DNA of 38,332 bases from Prorocentrum cordatum (Eukaryota; Sar; Dinophyceae; Prorocentrales; Prorocentraceae), in NCBI GenBank assembly GCA_963575745.1, contig CAUYUJ010020588.1, positions 115,652 through 153,983 on the forward strand, in the 5' to 3' direction. A model generated the notes under the pieces. That model saw only the letters and a list, made by a program, of their open reading frames with translations. It was not told the DNA's origin and ran no database searches. Position 1 is the first letter of the stretch. Each line of letters opens with the position of its first letter. Made by a program: the position numbers and the translations under genes. Below are positions 21,278 to 28,140 of the stretch, one piece after another.

Positions 21278-21498
21278 TCTAGGCCGCCCAGATGGGGTCG
21301 GAGCAGGTGGGGTCGGAGGATAGCGCCGCATCGCCGATGCATGGGGGATGCGGCTCGATGTGATAGCGCCGACGCATCGCCGACGTCGCCGATGCATCGC
21401 CGGTGCATCGCCGTTGCATCGCGGATGCATCGCCGATGTATCGGCGATGCGGCGCGATCCTCCGACCCCATCTATTCAGACCCCATTTAGGAGACCTC
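21278..21498. mobile_element. GATGCATCG foldback element, copy
   Basis: Left AGATGGGGTCGGAG, GGTGGGGTCGGAGGAT; right CGATCCTCCGACCCCATCT, ATTCAGACCCCAT and GGAGACCTCT. The interior is CATCGCCGATGCATCG repeats with CGACGTCGCC at the centre, as in 10388-10592 and 11237-11412. Confidence 0.75.
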
Positions 21499-21740
21499 TC
21501 ACATGGGGGGGGGGCGAGGAAGGGGGTTGCCGCGAGGGCTGCCTCACGGGGCCCTTCAGGGCCCCAAAGGGGGGCCTGCAGGGCCCGCAGAGGGCACCTT
21601 TCTTTCCCGCACCCCCTTACAGTCGGGGCCCTGAAGAAGGAACCCTTTTTGTTGGGGAGGGGCTCCGTGTTCCTCAATTGTTTCGCAGCTTGCCTTAGAT
21701 TTTCCTTGGTTTTTCGTCGCTGAGGTGTCTCGCCTGCCAG
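21499..21740. other. Leader/intron side of the downstream gene
   Basis: Contains the palindrome GGGGCCCTTCAGGGCCCC. An in-frame TAG at 21696-21698 closes the gene's frame upstream. CTGAG at 21720-21724 or CCAG at 21737-21740 could be the 3' splice site of an intron whose 5' exon I cannot identify. Confidence 0.4.
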
Positions 21741-22832
21741 CGCGAGGTGTCCGTGGCCTCCTACTGCGGCGAGCTGAACGGCTCGAGCGCCGAGGACGGG
21801 CAGGTGGGCTGCGATGACGTCTGCAGCGAGTCCGCCGAGAGCGTCATCACCGACGCCCGGGAGGTGGAGGACGTGCTCAGCCGGGAAGGCTGCTGCGCAG
21901 CGTGCACCGCTGACGCCGGCTGCATTTCCTGGCACTTCGGATATGTACCGGACGCACCGTACAAGCTGAAGTACCGCAACGGGCACCTGCCGAGGTGCTG
22001 GGTCCGCCGGAGGAACACCACCGGCGAAACCCACGACCGAGGTGGGCCGTACACGCTCTTCTGCTTGTCCGTCCTGCTGCCGTGCGGTGCAAACACCGAG
22101 CTGCTTAGAATGCAGGTGGACCTCAACTACAGCATATTCGGCTGCGACGCCTTCGCCGTCTACGGCGACACCGCCGCCGACCTCGGCAGAGGCGTCACAG
22201 CCGAGGTGTTCTCCCTGGACCTGGGCTGCCCAGACGGAGACGAGCTGGTAGGCGCTTCGGTTTACAAGGAATTGTGGACGCACGTGGCCACTGAAGGCCG
22301 TTACGGTCGTTTCGATTGGACAGTCATGGTGGATCCAGGATCGGTCTTCTTCCCAGACAGGTTGCGCCTAGCACTGGCTGGCAAAGACCGACGGCGGCCA
22401 GGGCAGCCGTTAGTCAAGGACAGCCTTGATGCGAAGGCGGCGTCTTTCCTTAGCTCCTGCGAGCAGGAGCTGAGGGGGCACCTAGTGGTCCTGTCCAGCG
22501 CGGCCGTGAAGACGCTCGCCGGGGGCCAGGACACTTGTAGCGTGCCCGCAGACGAGAGCACCTACCTGCAGTCATGTCTGCTGGAGGTTGGGGCCTCGCA
22601 GATCAGCGACAGGGATGACCTGCTGGCGTCCGACGCCTGCCACACGGAGGGTTGGGCACAGTGCCAGTCCCCGCACGTCGCCTTCGCGCGCTTTGCCAGC
22701 GAGGTGGACTACAAGGCCTGCGTCGTCGAGGCGGCCAAAGCCGAGGGGGGTCGGCGGCTCTCCCTGGCCCCAGCGCCGCCTGTCCCCAAAGCGGAGATGA
22801 AGCCGGAATCGACAAGAGGCCACTGGCGCTGA
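21741..22832 (+). CDS. PAN/apple-like and putative glycosyltransferase-like protein, 5' partial
   Basis: An uninterrupted frame of about 363 codons to TGA at 22830-22832, the only host-like gene here. No ATG opens it (first in-frame candidate is GTG at 21747), so the 5' end is probably an exon boundary. Residues 23-90 from that GTG are Cys-rich with EGCCAACTADAGCISWHF and RCWVRR, like PAN/apple modules of secreted proteins. Residues 115-330 resemble, by recollection, a family expanded in dinoflagellates: GCDAFAVYG, WTVMVDPGSVFFPDRL, HLVVLSSAAV, Cys-containing YLQSCL, SPHVAFARF. The WTVxxDPDxVF block of that family looks like the DxD of GT-A glycosyltransferases; here the second Asp is Gly. 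No signal peptide or membrane segment is seen, but the N terminus is missing. Function is inferred, not shown. Confidence 0.7.
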   Translation, partial: REVSVASYCGELNGSSAEDGQVGCDDVCSESAESVITDAREVEDVLSREGCCAACTADAGCISWHFGYVPDAPYKLKYRNGHLPRCWVRRRNTTGETHDRGGPYTLFCLSVLLPCGANTELLRMQVDLNYSIFGCDAFAVYGDTAADLGRGVTAEVFSLDLGCPDGDELVGASVYKELWTHVATEGRYGRFDWTVMVDPGSVFFPDRLRLALAGKDRRRPGQPLVKDSLDAKAASFLSSCEQELRGHLVVLSSAAVKTLAGGQDTCSVPADESTYLQSCLLEVGASQISDRDDLLASDACHTEGWAQCQSPHVAFARFASEVDYKACVVEAAKAEGGRRLSLAPAPPVPKAEMKPESTRGHWR

Positions 22833-24017
22833 TGTTCTGCCCTTGTCCGCCCGTGGCACGGCTCGGGGCAAGGAGCCCAACTTTTGTCAGGTTAGGGATC
22901 GATCACACAAGAGGATGTATCAATTTGAAACGGCCGTGTGGTTGGCAGGGCACGGCGAACGTCGTGCAGCAGTTCCTCGCGGTATCAGCATGCAGCGTAG
23001 ATCCAAATTTCGCATCTCAGTGATCCTTCAGGTGGGCAGGGCTTGCCTGGACAAAAAGCGAGCACGCAGTACATGACGCGCATCAGTGGATCGGCCGTGT
23101 GTCTGGTTGCTCGCACGGTCGTCGCCTTTCTCTCCTCGAACGCCTTGCGTTTCCTCAGAACGGCTCTCAACTTACACCGCGGTGGGAGGAGGGATCGATT
23201 TGTTTTATGTCGAAGGTCGGCTTGGCCTTCCGTCCCCAGAGCTCGCGCAAGATCATTGGGGGCCATGGCGAGGCGGACCAATATGTGGTGTTCCCGAGCC
23301 CTGAACTGGCCGTCTGCATGCTGCCATCCCTCATTGTCGAGCCCCTTGCAAAGGCCCGGCTGTTTCTAATACTAATGGCCTTGGAGGAGTTCGCAGGGCT
23401 CATTTCGACACCTCCGATGCGCCTCGATGCGATTTCGATGGCTCCCGATGCCGAAGTGCTTCGACGTCGGAATTTCCGCCTTGGATGCCCATGTCTCCTT
23501 GGAGGCCTTCTTGGCCTGCCGCTGTTCGCCGATCCGACGTCTCCCGACTGGGCTGCCCATCTCTTGGCATCGCTCGGACGTGTGCATTTTTCCTTCGGCG
23601 AGCACCATCGAGGAGCATCCTTCATCATTTGGCGAAAAACCACGCACGAAACCAAAAAAAACACAGGGAGTGGACGTCCGAGCGATGGCCAGATCTCCCC
23701 CGATCCGATTCCTTCCGACCGCCGATCCGGCCTATCGAGTCGATCACGGGCTCTCCCGAGCTGACGTCCGGGTGCCCCGCCGTCAGACCAGCCTGCGCCG
23801 AAGCCTCCGCGGCACCAGCGAACGCCGAGGGGCGAGCTCGGGTCGCTGAGACCGGACCTTCGGCCTGTGGTTCTCTCACCCCCTCGCGCCCCATGGGCGC
23901 TGGGGCCGCGCTCGCGAGCCGCCGGGGGCCCAGCGCGTGCGGGCAGGGGCCCGGCGCGCGCGAGCCGGGCAGCTCCGAGCCCTTCCCTCCCCCAAAGCGG
24001 GGGCCGACAGCCCCCCC
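22833..24017. other. Presumed 3' UTR and spacer
   Basis: Moderately GC-rich unique-looking DNA between the gene and element B. Frames are open on both strands (for example a 402-codon minus frame at 23167-24375), but none carries a motif and several run through the TCC tract. No RNA gene is recognised. Confidence 0.5.
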
Positions 24018-24063
24018 CTCCTCCTCCTCCTCCTCCTCCTCCTCCTCCTCCTCCTCCTCCTCC
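24018..24063. repeat. (TCC)n tract at the 5' edge of element B
   Basis: About 15 perfect triplets whose last TCC is also the first three bases of the spliced-leader copy. Confidence 0.95.
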
Positions 24064-24082
24064 GTAGCCATTTTGGCTCAAG
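24061..24082 (+). other. Genomic copy of the dinoflagellate spliced leader
   Basis: The 22 bases match the conserved DinoSL (D-CCGTAGCCATTTTGGC-TCAAG, here with T at the first position) with no mismatch. An ATG follows directly (24083-24085). There is no GT donor dinucleotide after the leader, so this is not an SL RNA gene; it marks the 5' end of a former mRNA. It abuts the TCC tract. Confidence 0.93.
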
Positions 24083-24234
24083 ATGTTTGCTGGGGAGGCT
24101 GCAAGCCTCCAGGCCAAAGGGATACCGCTAGACCGCGGCTCGTCTCCAGACTCTCCTCCAGGTTCGCCCCTGGTGAGGAGCGCTGCACCAGTGTGTAGCG
24201 CCGCTTTCTCGCTTTCGCCTGTTCTGCATTCTCG

Positions 24235-25398
24235 ATGGGGAGGAATGGTCAGAAGAGCGGGCGCTACGCGTGCTGCGGCAGCTGCGGCAAGTGGGTCTGG
24301 GAAGACAAGCTGGAGAAGGCGAAAGGCTGGTGCGGCGCCTGCGGGAAGTGGATCGGGCTCCCGAGCGCAGGCCACAAGGCGTGGACGCGGTCGACTCCGC
24401 CGTGGTGGTCAACGGGTGGGGACACGTGGGGCCCCACGCCAGGGGAGGCGAGCCTCGACGGTGGCGTTGAGGCAGCGCTCGCGCTGCTGCGCAAGGAGAT
24501 CCCCGAGATGGGCCAGGAGATGGCGGCGCTCGCCAAGAAGCACGAGAAGCCCCCGCCGGCTGCCCCGCCCAAGTCGACCTGGCAGCTCATGTCGTCGGCG
24601 CAGCACTGGCACACGAAGGCGCAGAATGCCCTCTTCGCGGCGGAGGCTGAGCTCCAGCAGGCTGAGGAGGTCAGGGCTGCCGCGGAGCTGCGTCGAGAGG
24701 ACGCGCTCGTGGCGGCGCTGGACGCCCAGCTGGCGATGGAGAAGGCCACGAAGACGCAGTACGAGGGCGTGGCGAAGAAGAAGGAGGCCGAGCCTGCTGC
24801 GGAGCCGCAGCAGTCGGTGCTGGACTTCGAGTGTGCGGACGCGCTGTGCGAGCTCGACGACTACGAGGACGGGCCCATCAAGGAGGAGGTGGCCCAGTTC
24901 CGCGCGACCCTGCTGGAGATCCAGAGGCAGGGGCGCGAAGCGGAGCAGCAGCGCGCGGCAGCGGAGCAGCAGCATCGAGAGGCCTCCGAGCGGCTCTACC
25001 AGCAGGCGGAGGCCCACCAGAAGGACCTACTGGAGAAGGCCTCGCAGCTGCGCTGCCGTCTGCCGCAGCTCACGAAGAAGAGGAAGGTGGGCGACGCTGG
25101 GGGCGCCGAGGCCGGGCCCGGCGCGACGGCGGCCACGGCGCACTCCGGCTCTGGCGGAGGGGCGGGCGCGTCTGGCCCCCCAGAGGCGGCGGACGCCCCC
25201 GAGGCCGCTGCCGCCCCACCCGCCTCCCAGGAGGAGCTCACGCAGCGCCAGGCGAAGCTGGACGAGCTGCGCGCGCGCACTGCGGCGGAAGTGGTCAAGG
25301 GCGGCGGCAAGGGGGCTGGCGCCGCTGCTCCTGGGGCTGCTGCTGCTAAGCCAAGTGGCGCTGGCGGGGCCAGGAAGCCGCCGCGGCCGCATGTTTGA
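24235..25398 (+). CDS. Element B ORF1: zinc-ribbon and coiled-coil protein
   Basis: 387 codons, intact. The ATG at 24235 follows an in-frame TAG about 40 bases upstream, which decides the start. Residues 14-36 carry two CxxC pairs (CGSC at 14-17, CGAC at 33-36) with GKW after each, a zinc-ribbon-like fold. Roughly 75-275 is Glu/Ala/Gln/Lys-rich with heptad-like spacing (REAEQQRAAAEQQHREASER), suggesting a coiled coil. TKKRKVG at about 279-285 resembles a nuclear localisation signal. The tail is Ala/Gly/Pro-rich. ORF1 proteins of non-LTR elements usually bind RNA and multimerise; that role is inferred here. Its stop overlaps the ORF2 start by 8 nt. Confidence 0.8.
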   Translation: MGRNGQKSGRYACCGSCGKWVWEDKLEKAKGWCGACGKWIGLPSAGHKAWTRSTPPWWSTGGDTWGPTPGEASLDGGVEAALALLRKEIPEMGQEMAALAKKHEKPPPAAPPKSTWQLMSSAQHWHTKAQNALFAAEAELQQAEEVRAAAELRREDALVAALDAQLAMEKATKTQYEGVAKKKEAEPAAEPQQSVLDFECADALCELDDYEDGPIKEEVAQFRATLLEIQRQGREAEQQRAAAEQQHREASERLYQQAEAHQKDLLEKASQLRCRLPQLTKKRKVGDAGGAEAGPGATAATAHSGSGGGAGASGPPEAADAPEAAAAPPASQEELTQRQAKLDELRARTAAEVVKGGGKGAGAAAPGAAAAKPSGAGGARKPPRPHV

Positions 25399-28140
25399 TG
25401 AGCGCGACTCGCGCCACATCTTCTTCGCGAATGTGGAGAAGTGGGGGCCTCAGGCCCACAAGTTCCTGAACGAGTTGAACCACAAGAAGGGCGAGTTCGC
25501 AGTGGCGGCGATGTGCGAGACGCACGTCGCGGCCGCTGGCCAAGGGAAGCTCCTCAGCGACCTGGACAAGGACGGCTGGAAGTGCAGCCACACGGCGGCC
25601 CTGGCGACAGGGAAGAGCGCTGAGGGCTGCAGCGGAGGTGAGCTGGTGGCGACCCGCCGCAGCTTGGCGGCATCCACCTTCGACCACGTTAGAGCAGCGG
25701 CGAGACTGAGGGGGGGAGAGGACCCCTTCAGAGGCTTCTCGGCGATGACGCTGCACGCGAAGGCGGGCAACTGCGTGATGGTCTCGGCGTACATGGTGCC
25801 GCGGTGGGGCCCAGGGTCGCCCAACCAGGGCAAGCTGGCGTCGCTGGCGGCGTTCCTGGCGGCCATTGAGGACCCGTGGGTCGTGGCGGCTGACTGGAAC
25901 CTGGAGCCGCAGCAGCTGGTGGCGATGGGGTTCCCCACCAAGGTTGGGGGCACGGTGGTGACGCCCCGGCACACCACTGTGACGTGCTCCAAGGGCGCGG
26001 GCTCGCTGATCGACTACTGCTTGGTCAGGTCCGACTTCGTGCAGAGCGTGGAGGTGAGGGCGTTCTTGGAGGTGCCGTGGCGTGTCCATTGCGGGTTGGA
26101 CATCACCTTGAAGGGCTCCAGCGAGCAGTGGTGGGCCCGCGCGCAGGTGGTGCCGAGGGGGCTGCCCCGCGCGCAGCGGCCCAGGCGCGCAGCGGACCCG
26201 GACAGCAAGACGAGCAGAATGAAGCAGCGCCGCTTGGAGGAGCGGCGTGCCAGGCTCCCAGAGGTGCTCCGGGAGGCGTTCACCGAGCTCCATGAGGAGG
26301 AGGAGGACGCAGCCCCAGCGGCACCGACGGTGCCGTTTGCGATCACCGCGGGGCAGTGGAATGCGGTGCTGCCGCGGGAGCCCGAGCCCTACCTGGCGGA
26401 GACGGCGGCCATGGACGATCACCTGGCGTACCAGCGGCCTGGGGTGCAGGAGCAGCGCCTGTCGCAGCGGTACGGGGACTGGGTGAGCAGGGTGGAGGAG
26501 GCCGTCCTGAACCAGCACGAGGTATGCGAGGCTGAGCGCTCGGCGTACAGAGGGCGGGCCCGAGGCTACGCGGTGGCGTGGAAGAGGGTTCGTTCTACCC
26601 CGGGCAGGGCGCACATGCGATGTCACAAGGCGGAGAAGATGAGCTTCTGCGCCACGCTGGTGCAACGCTACCACAGCCTGATGTGTAGCAAGAAGAATGA
26701 GCAGCAGCGGGTCTGTGTGGCGGCGCGGTTGAGCGGCCTCGTGACGGAGCTCAAGGGCCAGGGCCTGCTGAGCTTCTTCGGCGATGACGGCTGCATGGAC
26801 ATGTGGTGCGAACAGGTCCAGGCCATCAGGGCCCTCAACCGGCCCGCGCGGGAGCAGCTGCAGGAGACGACTGACCAGTTGGCGGCGAGAGGCCAGGCGA
26901 GGGCGCTTGGCGAGTCACGTCGGGCCTTCACCAAGTGGGCCAAGACGGCGTGGCGCGAGCACGCGGGCCTGCTCCACCAGCATGTGAAGCCCGACAGGCC
27001 GATCGTCAACGAGTTGGTGGTGGAAGGGCCAGGGCGCGTGGAGCTACTCTCGCAGCCGAGCCAGATCATGGACAAGAGGGCCGAGAAGTGGGGCGCCCTC
27101 TGGCAGGACACCTGCAGCTTCACGGGGCGCACCGACACCGGCAGGGAAGTCCAGGAATTTTCCGGAAAATCCTGGACTTGCCGGGGGGTAGATGAGAATC
27201 TCAGGCTCCAGCTGATCAGGACACTGGAGGTGGCCAGGGAGGAGGACTACCCGCCGCTGGAGCTGGAGGAGTTCACCACTGCCCTGCGGTCCATTGGCGG
27301 CACGAAGGCGGGGGGGGTGGACGTCCTGAGCTCTCTTGACGTGGACCGCCTGCCCGAGGCGGCCAAGCGGGACCTGACCGACCTGGCCAACGAGTGCGAG
27401 CAGGAGGGATGCTGGCCGCGGCAGTGCATGGCGGTACTGGCGGCGGCCGTGCCCAAGCCTGCGGGCGGCGACCGAGTGTTGGGCATGATCCCGCTGCTGC
27501 CCAAGGCCTGGAGCAAGGCTCGAGGTGCCATCGTCTGGACCTGGACGGAGGAGCTGGGCGCCTTCTGGGACGGGGCGATCAAGGGCAGCTCCTCCCTGCG
27601 CGCTGCCCTGTACAGGGCGGTGCTGGACGAGGTCGGCAGGGAGCTGCTCACGGCCTCGGGCACCCTGCTGCTTGACCTGCAGACCTTCTACGACACCATC
27701 AGCCTCGTGCTGCTGATGGAGCTGGCGGTGGAGGTCAAGTACCCTGCGATCGTCGTGGCCATGGAGGTCCAGCTCTTCTTGGCGCCGAGGCTGCTGAAGG
27801 ACCGCCACCACGGGCTCAGCATGGCCATTTACCCGACGCGCTCGGTGGTGGCGGGCTCGGCGAGGGGAGTGAGCCTGGCCAAGGTGTATATGCATCAGGT
27901 GCTGCAGCGCGCCCACCAGGTGGCGCCGCCCTGCGGCCTCTGGACCTTCGTGGACGACACGACGGCGCGGCAAGAGGGCTCCAAGAAGGCCGTGGTGCAG
28001 GGGCTCAAGGAGGTGGGCCGGGTCTTCGAGCAGGGCTTCGTGGTCGAGAGGGGCCTGGCCATTTCTGAGAAGACGCAGGTGCTGGCGTCGGACGCGGAGC
28101 TGGCGCTGGAGCTGCGAGGGGCCTTGTCCACGCGCGCGCG
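25391..28140 (+). CDS. Element B ORF2, first part: EEP endonuclease and reverse transcriptase
   Basis: ATG at 25391 shares ATGTTTGA with the ORF1 stop. Residues 1-240 form an exonuclease-endonuclease-phosphatase domain: FFANVEKW with Asn14, AAMCETH with Glu43, VVAADWNLEP near 166, SLIDYCLVR near 206 and VHCGLDITL near 233, where Gly-Leu-Asp stands for the usual Ser-Asp-His. It would nick the target. Residues 240-600 are a linker including one hairpin insertion (27134-27189). RT spans about 600-900: LAAAVPKPAGGDR, TLLLDLQTFYDTI (Asp762, motif A), GSARGVSLAKVY (motif B) and WTFVDDT (Asp855-Asp856, motif C). The frame is lost in a CGCGCGCGCG run at 28131-28140; beyond it this frame gives only Arg-rich noise to 28366. 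Confidence 0.85.
27134..27189. mobile_element. 56-bp hairpin insert, copy 1 (in ORF2 linker)
   Basis: A near-palindrome centred on TTTTCCGGAAAA with arms GTCCAGGAATTTTCC / GGAAAATCCTGGAC and outer CCGGCA / TGCCGG, interrupted by a 4-nt and a 1-nt bulge. It is read through without a stop as part of ORF2 (TGREVQEFSGKSWTCRG). Confidence 0.85.

Noticed and set aside
24061-24082. Spliced-leader RNA gene
   Set aside because: No GT donor site or SL RNA intron follows the leader; an ATG and an open frame follow instead.
23167-24375. 402-codon minus-strand frame
   Set aside because: Crosses the TCC tract, the spliced leader and the start of element B, and has no recognisable motif.
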